Below are positions 7,635-14,135 of a DNA stretch of 64,000 bases, one piece after another; the stretch's first letter is position 1, and each line of letters opens with the position of its first letter. Both the position numbers and the translations under genes were made by a program. Source of the stretch: Nocardioides faecalis (GTDB lineage: Bacteria; Actinomycetota; Actinomycetes; Propionibacteriales; Nocardioidaceae); assembly GCF_018388425.1 (NCBI RefSeq), contig NZ_CP074406.1:2976001-3040000 (forward strand), read 5' to 3'. The notes below the pieces were generated by a model. The model did not search any database and was not told the origin of the DNA. It saw only the letters and a list, made by a program, of their open reading frames with translations.

Positions 7635-8012
7635 TCAGTGAGGCCGGGCGGCGATCTCGAGCCGCGACCCGCCGGCGAACTCCCGCGCCGGGCCAGTGTG
7701 CTCGCGGAGCAGCCGGGCGCCCTGCCCAGCCTCCGGGCCGCTGGTCACCACGGTCGCGATGTCCACCCATCCCTCGGCGCCGCGCGCCCGGCACAGCCAC
7801 GAGGCGCGAGGTGCGGAGCGCAGGAACGGCTCGAGCACGAGCGTCAGCACGTCGTGGAGGGTGGCGTCGGCCGGCAGCTCCGCCTGACGCCGGAGGCCGG
7901 CACTGTCCCCCGGATGCGCGTCGAGACGCTGGACGTCCACCAGCAACCCCGGCGCGTCCTCCACGGGCGCGGGCATCGCGCGCCCCGGCTCGGCGGAGTC
8001 ATGACGCGGCAT
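7635..8012 (-). CDS. hypothetical protein
   Basis: I do not recognise this 125-residue protein. It has an acidic N-terminal part (PAPVEDAPGLLVDVQRLDAH), a middle with LPADATLHDVLTLVLEPFLR, and a beta-rich C-terminus (SWLCRARGAEGWVDIATVVT). It has no membrane segment and no known motif. It shares strand with the TOPRIM-like gene, with about 100 bp between them. Its start ATG (8012) is the last chromosomal-looking gene before the accessory region. The codon pattern supports it being real, but the protein could be lineage-specific. Confidence 0.5.
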   Translation of the reverse strand: MPRHDSAEPGRAMPAPVEDAPGLLVDVQRLDAHPGDSAGLRRQAELPADATLHDVLTLVLEPFLRSAPRASWLCRARGAEGWVDIATVVTSGPEAGQGARLLREHTGPAREFAGGSRLEIAARPH

Positions 8013-8087
8013 GCGGAGGAGCGTAGAGCAGGACCCACCCGAGCCGGGCGCAGGCGAACCCGGCGGGCGGTGCCGCGGTGCTCAGAT

Positions 8088-8100
8088 GTTGAAGCGGAAC
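8088..8100. repeat. putative attachment-core repeat, outer copy
   Basis: GTTGAAGCGGAAC here is identical to the 13 bp at the 3' end of ychF (14142-14154) and to a third copy at 12214-12226, all in the same orientation. The match between this copy and the 12214 copy extends to 17 of 18 bases (8084-8101 versus 12210-12227). It marks the left limit of the accessory region. About 68 bp to its right lies CTCTGACCTG, which is also about 58 bp right of the 12214 copy. Confidence 0.6.
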
Positions 8101-8223
8101 GAAAACCGGGTGTCTCGGCTACTTGCGGTCACCGTTGGCAGAGACCGAAAAACCGCCTCTGACCTGGGTGAACGCCGCTCGCGAGGCGTTGGCAGCCGTT
8201 GGTCAGAAACGGGCTCCGCGTGA

Positions 8224-8249
8224 CTTCTTGCGGACTATTTGCGGACCGC
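8224..8249. repeat. possible integrase arm-type repeat, left
   Basis: CTTCTTGCGGACT then TGCGGACCGC, two copies of a TTGCGGAC-like word 10 bp apart. The same 26-bp arrangement occurs at 12142-12167 (23 of 26 identical), and a weaker ACTTGCGGTC lies at about 8120. Position just inside the 13-bp repeats suggests arm sites of a lost tyrosine recombinase. This is inference from layout only. The non-coding interval 8013-8256 otherwise holds nothing I can name. Confidence 0.4.
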
Positions 8250-8256
8250 TGGACGG

Positions 8257-8985
8257 TCAAACCTGGTCCGAGCTCCGACCGAGACCTTCGATCTTCGCGC
8301 ATCTTGCGGACAAGTCGCGGATGCTCTGCCAGACAGCCGCTCGGGGCGCGTCGATCTTGAGTGCGCGGATGTATTCGTCGAGACGTTGCGGGCGATCTTT
8401 GAGGTAGGTGACGGCGTTGCCGAGGCTCTCGGCCACCGTCTTCCCGTAGGCATCGACTGCCTTGCGCGCGCCGGCCCTCAGGGCGGCGGGGTCGGGCTTC
8501 ATCATGGCCAGGTCGATGAGGTCGCGGCTGAACGTCGACGTGTCCGCCCAGCGGTCGTCGTTGGCGAGCAGCTTGGTTGCGACCTGGTCGGTTCGCGTCA
8601 GGATCCGTAACCCACAGATCTCATCTCCCGGGGATGGAGTGTCGAGGTCGATGCGGCCTTCATGGATGATCTCGAACTTGATCGCAACCCCCGCAACGAG
8701 CACCGAGGCCCTGATCCCGTAACCGTCGACAGCGGGTGTTCGACCCAACTCCAGTTCGCGTGTAGCCAGAGCGCCGAGCCCGTGGTCCCTGACCATCTGG
8801 CGCAGCGCGCGGTAGGACTGCGGGTCGGAGACCAGGAAGTCGATGTCGACCGATTCGCGGAACTCACCGTTGGCTAGGACGATCGGGGTCCCGCCTCCGA
8901 ACCAGCAGTTGTGCTCGGCCAGGAGCGGTGCGTCGAGGATCGACAGCACCTCGGCCACCTGTTGGTGGTGCAGCCGCCTAAACAA
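8257..8985 (-). CDS. AbiEii/AbiGii-type nucleotidyltransferase toxin
   Basis: The 242-residue protein fits the DUF1814 nucleotidyltransferase toxins. It has the helix HHQQVAEVLSILDAPLLAEH, then the GGGT motif (residues 30-33) and ESVDIDFLV, giving the paired Asp47/Asp49 of the polymerase-beta-like active site. A third acidic strand region is near FEIIHEGRIDLDTPSPGDE, and a helical C-terminal domain follows (RDLIDLAMMKPDPAALRAGA). Toxins of this family transfer nucleotides to tRNA or other targets and block growth. Start is TTG 8985 behind GGGAGG, overlapping the end of the antitoxin gene by 8 bp, which is typical of coupled toxin-antitoxin genes. Confidence 0.8.
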   Translation of the reverse strand: MFRRLHHQQVAEVLSILDAPLLAEHNCWFGGGTPIVLANGEFRESVDIDFLVSDPQSYRALRQMVRDHGLGALATRELELGRTPAVDGYGIRASVLVAGVAIKFEIIHEGRIDLDTPSPGDEICGLRILTRTDQVATKLLANDDRWADTSTFSRDLIDLAMMKPDPAALRAGARKAVDAYGKTVAESLGNAVTYLKDRPQRLDEYIRALKIDAPRAAVWQSIRDLSARCAKIEGLGRSSDQV

Positions 8986-9439
8986 GGAGCCTCCCGTTGC
9001 TGTAGGTGTCCGCCAGGTGCTGGATGAACGCCTTCTCGTGGTCGGTCAGCGTCTCCTGGTTGAGGTGTCGCCAGCCGCGCTCGTAGAGGTTGAGTGCCTC
9101 CGCCTCGGTGATGGTGGTGCCGGCGTCGGTCTGCCATGCCAGCGTGCGCAGCCCGGGGTAGTCGCCGACCGTGATCGTCGCCGGTTCTGCTGCTGGAGCG
9201 TCGAGGATCGGGACGACGAGGTGAAGTCCGAGTGCGGCGGCAACGTTGACGTAGGCGCCGATCGTGACCGAGGGGTTGCCCGCCTCGATCCTGTGCACGG
9301 TGACACGCGAAACGCCAGCAGCTTCGGCACAGGCGACTACGGTGACACCGAGCGCCTTTCGGCGTTCGCGCAGCCGGGCGCCTAGGCGTTCGAGGTCCGC
9401 CTGTTGCTCGGGGCTCGTATACGGGCTAGAGGCTGGCAT
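8978..9439 (-). CDS. XRE-family antitoxin for the AbiEii-type toxin
   Basis: A 153-residue protein with an N-terminal HTH (about residues 15-60: LERLGARLRERRKALGVTVV, AEAAGVSRVTVHRIEAGNPS) and a C-terminal part (YPGLRTLAWQTDAGTTITEA, ALNLYERGWRHL) that would bind the toxin. It precedes and overlaps the toxin gene. I chose ATG 9439 over ATGs at 9448 and 9457 because a good promoter puts the transcript start at this codon. The N-terminal HTH and the inverted repeat over the promoter point to autoregulation. Longer forms reaching 9658 would cross the promoter. Confidence 0.8.
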   Translation of the reverse strand: MPASSPYTSPEQQADLERLGARLRERRKALGVTVVACAEAAGVSRVTVHRIEAGNPSVTIGAYVNVAAALGLHLVVPILDAPAAEPATITVGDYPGLRTLAWQTDAGTTITEAEALNLYERGWRHLNQETLTDHEKAFIQHLADTYSNGRLLV

Positions 9440-9440
9440 G

Positions 9441-9484
9441 TTTCTCATTTTAGTCATTCGCTCCCTCGAGTCAATAATGAGAAA
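9441..9484 (-). promoter_or_regulatory. toxin-antitoxin promoter and inverted-repeat operator
   Basis: On the minus strand a -35 TTGACT (9474-9469), 16 bp, and -10 TAAAAT (9452-9447) end 7 bp before ATG 9439, implying a leaderless transcript. The promoter sits inside an inverted repeat TTTCTCATT (9441-9449) and AATGAGAAA (9476-9484), a likely operator for the XRE antitoxin. The A/T content is unusual for this genome. Confidence 0.65.
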
Positions 9485-9680
9485 CGCTTCACGCGCTCTC
9501 ACGGTCCAGTGGACCCGCCCAGCGCGCCGTGCCCGCTGACGTCTCGTCCACGCGGAGCGAAGCCCCAGTGGTCCCGGTCGTGTCGACCGTGTCGCCATCG
9601 CCCATTCCGACCGTCTCGTGTAGCCGGATGGCGAAGCCCACTGCGCCGCCGGAGACACGCTCTGGGCTCGAGCTCACTAT
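9485..9680. other. non-coding interval with no assignable gene
   Basis: About 200 bp between the antitoxin promoter and the IS3-type end. A 62-codon minus-strand frame (9677-9489) exists, but it has no recognisable motif and no clear ribosome binding site. I do not call a gene here. Confidence 0.4.
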
Positions 9681-9913
9681 GAACCGCCCCGGGCAAGTCC
9701 GGAGACTCTGTTCCTTGGGAAGGATGGAGTCATGTCAGGGAGTACGTCGAAGAGGTACCCGGCCAAGCTGCGTGAGCGGGCGGTCCGGATGGTCGCTGAG
9801 ATCCGCGCCGACCACGAGTCGGAGTGGGCCGAACCGCCCCGGCGTGTCAGCTACTTCGAGTCCGCAGCACTGGAAGCTGGAGTGGGCTTCACCGACTTGG
9901 TCAAGCGTCCAAC
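9681..9913 (+). pseudogene. IS3-family element remnant (left end and orfA start)
   Basis: The sequence opens with GAACCGCCCCGGGCAAGTCC and GGAGACTC, like the left terminus of actinobacterial IS3 elements. The ATG at 9732 begins MSGSTSKRYPAKLRERAVRM, then VAEIRADHESEW, the HTH start of IS3 OrfA. After that codon the similarity stops at a second copy of GAACCGCCCCGG (9831-9842), and the rest of orfA and all of orfB are gone. This is a truncated, non-mobile remnant. The complete IS256-type transposon is inserted at its right edge. Confidence 0.7.
9905..9913. repeat. target-site duplication, left copy
   Basis: GCGTCCAAC directly abuts the left inverted repeat of the transposon. The identical 9 bp directly follow the right inverted repeat at 12003-12011. 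IS256-family elements usually duplicate 8-9 bp. Confidence 0.9.
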
Positions 9914-9939
9914 GAGCAATAGTCAAGACCTGTGGATGG
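9914..9939. repeat. left terminal inverted repeat of the transposon
   Basis: This 26-bp end starts GAGCAATAGTCAAGACC and finishes TGTGGATGG. It matches the reverse complement of 11977-12002 except at four transition positions. Confidence 0.85.
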
Positions 9940-10042
9940 GCGCGTTGGGCGCTGGATGATCACCCTCCTGCCCTGGCCGGTGCCGCCGCAGGGCCAGATC
10001 GCGAGCGTCATAAGGGGCCGAAGACAGTGCGCACCTCCGCGT

Positions 10043-10477
10043 CTAGGTCGAGGTTGCGAGCACCGTCAGGAGTTGGCGTTCTTCGTAGCCGAAGTGGGAC
10101 TCCATGATGGCTGCGATGCCCTCGAGGTGGCGGTCGAGCTCGGCTGGGCTGACGCTCTGTTCTACGGCCTCCTGCAGGCCACCCAGCAGATGGGCGATCA
10201 TCAAGTGGTCCTGCTCGAGGTAGCGCAGCGTTTCTCGCAGGTGCGGGTGAGCGGCGGCGATCGCGGGAAACAACTCCCGGTCCTCGCCCTCGTGGTGCCT
10301 GGTCAAGGCCGTGCAGAACCCGTGGCAGAACAGCAGTAGGTCCCGGGTTGCTGTCTCTGCGGGGTCACCTTGGGCAACGGCCTCCCGCGTCACCCGCAGT
10401 GCTTCGCGCAGCCGATCGTGGACCCCGCGCATCTCTCTACTCCAGGCCACCAGCCTGGTCTTCTCGCCCTCAGTCAT
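10043..10477 (-). CDS. hemerythrin-domain protein carried by the transposon
   Basis: A 144-residue four-helix HHE protein. Likely di-iron ligands are His20 (MRGVHDRL), His61/His62 with Glu65 (TRHHEGEDRELFP), His91 (LEQDHLMIAHLL) and His128/Glu132 (MESHFGYEERQLL). Family members bind O2, NO or iron, or act in redox sensing and repair. It is 109 bp downstream of the transposase on the same strand and 129 bp inside the left terminal repeat, so it is within the transposon. No HTH or membrane segment is present. It may help the host under nitrosative or oxidative stress, but this is inference. Confidence 0.85.
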   Translation of the reverse strand: MTEGEKTRLVAWSREMRGVHDRLREALRVTREAVAQGDPAETATRDLLLFCHGFCTALTRHHEGEDRELFPAIAAAHPHLRETLRYLEQDHLMIAHLLGGLQEAVEQSVSPAELDRHLEGIAAIMESHFGYEERQLLTVLATST

Positions 10478-10586
10478 GTGAGGGCGAAGAGGTGAACGAC
10501 ATAATCGTCACCTTTCTTCGACTTCGACGCCTCCATGCCTGGCACGGTCTGCCACCAGCACGCGACGCTGCGCTCAGCCTACAGCG

Positions 10587-11867
10587 TCAGGCGACTTGCT
10601 GCCGGTCGCTCGATCCCTCGTCGGGTCGTTCGACGAGGACGCCCATCTCGAACTTTGCGCCGGCACGCACCAGCGCCACGAGATGAGGTGCGTTGACCGC
10701 ACGCCATCTGGACTGGGCGGACTCGATGAGCTTGAACGCCATCGCGATCCCGGCCGCACGGGAGCCGGGTCCCTTGGTGACCCGCTGCCGCAACCGGACG
10801 GTCGCGAAGGTCGACTCGATCGGGTTCGTGGTGCGCAGGTGGATCCAGTGCTCGGCCGGGTAGTCATAGAACGCCAGCAGAACGTCGAGGTCGTCGGTGA
10901 TCTTCGCCGCGGCCTTGGGCCACTTGACCCCGTAGTCGGCTGCGAACGCCCGCGCGGCGGCCATCGCGTGGTCCTTGTCCTCGGCGTTCCAGATCTCGGC
11001 CAGTGCGGCCTTCGCGCCCGGCTGGGCCGACTTCGGGAGCGCGTTGAGGACGTTCGCGATCTTGTGGAACCAGCAGCGCTGCTCGCGGGTCTCGGGGAAC
11101 ACGGTGCGGACCGCGGCCCAGAACCCCAGAGCCCCGTCGCCGACCGCGAGTACCGGGGCCCGCATCCCGCGGCGCTTGCACGAGCGCAGCAGGTCGGCCC
11201 AGGACTCGGTGGACTCGCGGTGGCCGTCGTCGAGAGCGATCAGTTCCTTCGTACCGTCGGCGCGGACGCCGATCATCACCAGCAGACAGACTTTGTCCTG
11301 CTGCAGGCGGACCTTGAGGTGGATCCCGTCGACCCACACGTAGACGTAGTCGGTGCCGGCCAGCGACCGCTTGTTGAACGCGGCCGCCTCGTCCTGCCAG
11401 TCCTTGGTCAGCCGGGTGATCGTGGCCGCAGACAGGCCGTGGCTCGTGCCAAGGAACTGCTCCAGCGCCGGGCCGAAGTCGCCGCTGGACAGGCCGTGCA
11501 GGTAGAGCAGCGGCAGCACCTCGGCCACCCGCGGGCTCTTCCGCGCCCAGGCCGGCAGGATCGCCGAGGCGAACCGTCGCCGCTCGCCGGTGGTCTCGTC
11601 GATGCGCTTGTCGTTGACCCGCGGCGCGCGCACCGGAATCGCGCCCGCTGCGGTGGTCATCTCCCGCGGGTCGTGGTGGCCGTTGCGGACCACCAACCGG
11701 TGACCGTTCTCATCGAGCTCGTCCTTGAATGCCTCGATGTAGGCGGCGACCTCGGCCTGCAGCGCAGCGGCGAGCATCTGCCGAGCGCCGTCGCGGACGA
11801 TCTCGTCGAGCAGCGACCCACCGCTGACCTCGTTGGACGCCTCGGCGTCGTGAACTACCTTGAGCAT
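10587..11867 (-). CDS. IS256-family (mutator-type) transposase
   Basis: A full-length 426-residue DDE transposase. The N-terminus (SLLDEIVRDGARQMLAAALQ and AEVAAYIEAFKDELDENGHR) is typical of the Transposase_mut family. The catalytic Asp residues lie in YVYVWVDGIHLKVRLQ and VLAVGDGALGFWAAV, and the Glu in TTNPIESTFATVRLRQRV. The CxxH segment REQRCWFHKIANVLNALP is also present. Start chosen at ATG 11867 (MLKVVHDAEAS), since the frame upstream covers the terminal region. No frameshift or stop is seen, so the enzyme may be active. Confidence 0.92.
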   Translation of the reverse strand: MLKVVHDAEASNEVSGGSLLDEIVRDGARQMLAAALQAEVAAYIEAFKDELDENGHRLVVRNGHHDPREMTTAAGAIPVRAPRVNDKRIDETTGERRRFASAILPAWARKSPRVAEVLPLLYLHGLSSGDFGPALEQFLGTSHGLSAATITRLTKDWQDEAAAFNKRSLAGTDYVYVWVDGIHLKVRLQQDKVCLLVMIGVRADGTKELIALDDGHRESTESWADLLRSCKRRGMRAPVLAVGDGALGFWAAVRTVFPETREQRCWFHKIANVLNALPKSAQPGAKAALAEIWNAEDKDHAMAAARAFAADYGVKWPKAAAKITDDLDVLLAFYDYPAEHWIHLRTTNPIESTFATVRLRQRVTKGPGSRAAGIAMAFKLIESAQSRWRAVNAPHLVALVRAGAKFEMGVLVERPDEGSSDRQQVA

Positions 11868-11976
11868 GGACGTACCTTCCCGAGCCGGCGCGCCAACGCC
11901 GACCCTGATCCGAACTTGAGCATGGGCTTCGATCTTGCTCGGGAGGTACGTCCGCTTCACGTCACCTCGCCGAGCG

Positions 11977-12002
11977 CCATCCACAGGTTCTGATCATTGC
12001 TC
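11977..12002. repeat. right terminal inverted repeat of the transposon
   Basis: CCATCCACAGGTTCTGATC then ATTGCTC. It is the inverted partner of 9914-9939. The region 11868-11976 between it and the transposase start should hold the transposase promoter; I see no clear -35/-10 pair. Confidence 0.85.
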
Positions 12003-12011
12003 GCGTCCAAC
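12003..12011. repeat. target-site duplication, right copy
   Basis: GCGTCCAAC, identical to 9905-9913, directly outside the right inverted repeat. Confidence 0.9.
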
Positions 12012-12127
12012 ACCCCGATTGGGGAGCGCGCGTGTTCCGAATGCCGGGACCGTTCGCGCCTGCCGAGGAGGTCAGCCACGTGATGGAGGAACTGTCGCAC
12101 GCACTCGCGGCTGCCCAAACCTCCTGA
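12012..12127 (+). pseudogene. 3' end of a reading frame interrupted by the transposon
   Basis: Read in the frame that continues across the 9-bp duplication, this stretch encodes HPDWGARVFRMPGPFAPAEE, VSHVMEELSHALAAAQTS and a stop at 12125-12127. The amphipathic helix and codon pattern look like genuine coding sequence. Removing the transposon and one duplication joins it to an open frame at about 9841-9913 (ending HWKLEWASPTWSSVQ). I do not recognise the protein, and the 5' part is itself next to IS3 debris, so this may be only the tail of an already broken gene. Confidence 0.4.
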
Positions 12128-12141
12128 GAGGTGCGTAATTG

Positions 12142-12167
12142 CTTCTTGCGGACTCAGTGCGGACCGC
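12142..12167. repeat. possible integrase arm-type repeat, right
   Basis: CTTCTTGCGGACTCAGTGCG and GACCGC, 23 of 26 bases identical to 8224-8249 and in the same orientation. It lies 46 bp inside the 12214 core repeat, mirroring the position of the left copy inside the 8088 core. Confidence 0.4.
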
Positions 12168-12213
12168 AGGGGTCCGCACCCTCTCTGAGCTGCGCTTTTG
12201 CGCCGATTCAGAC

Positions 12214-12226
12214 GTTGAAGCGGAAC
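12214..12226. repeat. putative attachment-core repeat, middle copy
   Basis: GTTGAAGCGGAAC, identical to the 13 bp at the end of ychF (14142-14154) and to 8088-8100. After a 4-bp difference it continues GACGACG, close to the CACGACG that follows in ychF, so this copy retains more ychF-like sequence than the outer one. It divides the accessory region into 8101-12213 and 12227-14141. Confidence 0.6.
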
Positions 12227-12644
12227 GTTGACGACGGTTTCGGACTCTTCTCGAAACTGACCGAGAACGTGCTCTGACCTGCACGAACAGCACTTCGTTG
12301 AGTCTCGTCAACTGGCCATAGTTATGGTCTCCGGCCGTTCTGGTGAGGGCAGATTGAGGGCAGACGACCGCTGGTTCGCTCTTTAACTACCGTCAATTCT
12401 GCCGGTGGGAGGCACCGCGGCACCTATCCCTTGGGGCGAACGAAGTGCGCCCGCTGGGCGGCATGGTCGGGCGGATGCCCGCTGGGCGGAATGGTCGGGC
12501 AGAGCCCGTATGGCGGCCATGGAGTGCGTTCAGGAACCATCCGACCAGTTGGGAGCCCAGGCAACGAGTCGGTCAGCGAACCCGGCGGTGTGGTGGGGCG
12601 AGCGAATCGGGCGACCGCGGTAGAAGGATGTGCCGCTGCGGGCA
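12227..12644. other. non-coding accessory interval
   Basis: About 420 bp without a supportable gene. It contains A/T-richer sequence (TCTTTAACTACCGTCAATTC near 12378), a short repeated word (GAGGGCAG twice at about 12343-12360) and a 28-bp tandem repeat at 12449-12504. Open frames cross it but have low-complexity translations. It may hold the end of an integrated element. Confidence 0.4.
12449..12504. repeat. 28-bp tandem repeat
   Basis: Two adjacent copies of a 28-bp unit beginning GCCCGCTGGGCGG and containing ATGGTCGGGC (12449-12476, 12477-12504), with a partial third copy following. It lies in non-coding DNA upstream of the HTH/beta-lactamase operon. Confidence 0.65.
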
Positions 12645-12688
12645 GTCAACGTAAGTTGACGACCATAGAGAAGTCAACTAGAGTTGAC
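12645..12688 (+). promoter_or_regulatory. twin palindromic operators over the HTH/beta-lactamase promoter
   Basis: Two perfect GTCAACNNNNGTTGAC palindromes lie at 12645-12660 and 12673-12688, 28 bp apart centre to centre. The -35 TTGACG (12656-12661) uses the right arm of the first, and the -10 TAGAGT (12679-12684) uses the middle of the second, with a 17-bp spacer. The -10 ends 7 bp before ATG 12692, so the transcript is probably leaderless. A repressor bound to both boxes would block the promoter completely; the HTH protein encoded next is the likely binder. Confidence 0.75.
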
Positions 12689-12691
12689 CGC

Positions 12692-12922
12692 ATGGCCGAT
12701 GTTGATCTTGCATGGATCACCGAGCACACCGATCCCCTCCAAGCGTTGCGCGAAGCGACCGCGCTGCGCCGCCGACTGGAAGGACACGAAGAGGTCCTGG
12801 TCCACCGTGCCCGCGTGTCAGGGACCACGTGGGCGCAGATTGCCGAGGCGCTCGGCGTCTCGAAGCAAGCCGTCCACAAGAAGTACGGGGGCCGGCACCT
12901 GTTCGGCCGCACGGAGGCATGA
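12692..12922 (+). CDS. small HTH protein, likely operon autoregulator
   Basis: A 76-residue protein: an acidic helical start (ADVDLAWITEHTDPLQALRE), a basic helix (ATALRRRLEGHEEVLVHRAR) and a C-terminal HTH of SGTTWAQIAEALGVSKQAVH followed by KKYGGRHLFGR. Such small HTH proteins are common in actinobacteria; specific partners are mostly unknown. Start ATG 12692 is fixed by the leaderless promoter. The stop overlaps the next ATG (ATGA), so the two genes are translationally coupled. It probably binds the twin palindromes upstream and represses its own operon. Confidence 0.75.
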   Translation: MADVDLAWITEHTDPLQALREATALRRRLEGHEEVLVHRARVSGTTWAQIAEALGVSKQAVHKKYGGRHLFGRTEA

Positions 12923-13956
12923 CGATGATCAACTCGCTCCTTGACGATCTGTCAGGACGAACAGCGCAACGACTCGGCGCTGGACAGCGTGGTGTCGTGG
13001 TGGTGGGTGCGCTGCACGGCAGGCAGTCCGCAGTGCACGGCGCAGATCCCGGCACGCAGTTCGAGATCGGTTCCATCACCAAGACGTTCACCGCGCTCGC
13101 CTTGGCCCAGCTCGCCGTGCGCGGCGTCGTGGGGCTGGACCAACCCCTGAGCGACCTCCTACCTCGTGACATCACGGCCCCCCAGCGCGGCGGCGAGGTC
13201 ATCAGGCTGAGGCACCTGGCCTCCCACACTTCTGGGTTACCAAGGCTTCCCAAGGGGACCCTGCCACGGGGCCTGTTGCGAGCAGACCCCTACGCCGGAT
13301 GCACCGGCGAGCTCCTGATGGACGGGTTGCGGCGCACCCGTTTGCGATCGGTGCCCGGCACCCGCTTCTGCTACTCCAACCTCGGCGCCGGCTTGCTCGG
13401 ATTCGTCCTGGCACGCCACACCGAGACCGACTACGACTCGCTCGTCCAGGCCGAGATCTGCCGGCATCTGGGCATGACAGACACCCGCGTGGTCCTCGAT
13501 CTCGAAGGCGCAGCCCGGTTGGCCCCCGGTCACTCCCGCACGGGACGACCACGCCCACCGTGGCACCTGGCCGCCCTCGCCGGTGCCGGCGGCCTTCACT
13601 CGACGGTTCCCGACCTGCTCAGGCTCGCGCGGGCCCACCTCGGCCCCGCCCCCGAAGAACTCGCCGAAGCGATCGCTCTCAACCGCACGACCGCGCACCG
13701 CATCAACGCACGAGCTGCGATCCATCCCGGCTGGATCGCAGCCAACCTGCCCCGCACCCAGCATCGAGTCATGTTCCACAGTGGCGGCACGGGTGGATAT
13801 CGCAGCCTGCTGGCTATAGCCCCCGAACACGGCGCCGCAGTCGTGATCCTCAACGCCAACAACCGACCCGTGGATCGTCCCGGCCTCAAGCTGCTCGGGC
13901 AGATCATCGACTCCGGACCCGGATTCGGGTCCGATCCCGTCCCGGCCGCCGCCTGA
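12919..13956 (+). CDS. serine beta-lactamase-like protein (class C / esterase fold)
   Basis: A 345-residue protein of the beta-lactamase/penicillin-binding family. The nucleophile motif S52-I-T-K55 (EIGSITKTFTALALAQL), the Y152-S-N154 motif (RFCYSNLGAGLLGF) and the H287-S-G-G motif (VMFHSGGTGGYRSLL) are all present and correctly spaced. The N-terminus has no signal peptide or lipobox, so the enzyme should be cytoplasmic. That argues for an esterase or peptidase role rather than secreted antibiotic resistance, though beta-lactam hydrolysis is possible. It is coupled to the HTH gene by an ATGA overlap. It lies in the accessory block next to ychF. Confidence 0.85.
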   Translation: MTMINSLLDDLSGRTAQRLGAGQRGVVVVGALHGRQSAVHGADPGTQFEIGSITKTFTALALAQLAVRGVVGLDQPLSDLLPRDITAPQRGGEVIRLRHLASHTSGLPRLPKGTLPRGLLRADPYAGCTGELLMDGLRRTRLRSVPGTRFCYSNLGAGLLGFVLARHTETDYDSLVQAEICRHLGMTDTRVVLDLEGAARLAPGHSRTGRPRPPWHLAALAGAGGLHSTVPDLLRLARAHLGPAPEELAEAIALNRTTAHRINARAAIHPGWIAANLPRTQHRVMFHSGGTGGYRSLLAIAPEHGAAVVILNANNRPVDRPGLKLLGQIIDSGPGFGSDPVPAAA

Positions 13957-14135
13957 CCGACCTGACGTGGGTAGAGAGCTCGGCGAAGTAGCGACCGGTC
14001 GCAGTCGGCGGAGTCAGCCAACGGATCCCGCGCATTCACGTGCTCCCGCCCTGCGGCGCACGACTCCGGATGCAACGGATGATCGCCTCAACTAACCGAC
14101 GCCGATCGTGGGCGGCCGGGGTCAAGCGCACGGCT

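Larger units (their letters stand above)
9914..12002. mobile_element. complete IS256-type transposon with a passenger gene
   Basis: Terminal inverted repeats define a 2,089-bp unit: left 9914-9939 begins GAGCAAT and ends ACCTGTGGATGG; right 11977-12002 is its reverse complement, with 22 of 26 positions identical. A perfect 9-bp duplication (GCGTCCAAC) flanks both ends. Inside, on the minus strand, are the transposase (10587-11867) and downstream of it a hemerythrin-domain gene (10043-10477). Simple IS256 elements are about 1.3-1.5 kb and carry only the transposase, so this one is larger by a passenger gene. The intact ends, duplication and transposase suggest a recent and possibly active insertion. 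Confidence 0.85.

Noticed and set aside
8123..8407. A plus-strand 94-codon frame inside the left edge of the accessory region
   Set aside because: It overlaps the toxin gene 3' end, contains the arm-type repeats and shows no domain.
9529..10107. A plus-strand frame running across the IS3 remnant into the transposon end
   Set aside because: It crosses a transposon terminus and is antisense to the hemerythrin gene. Only the short part around 9841-9913 is of interest, for the rejoined frame.
10596..11993. A plus-strand frame of 465 codons antisense to the transposase
   Set aside because: It mirrors the transposase gene; the minus strand has clear DDE motifs.
12431..12691. Longer N-terminus for the HTH protein
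   Set aside because: It would translate the 28-bp tandem repeat and the operators, and the promoter lies inside it.
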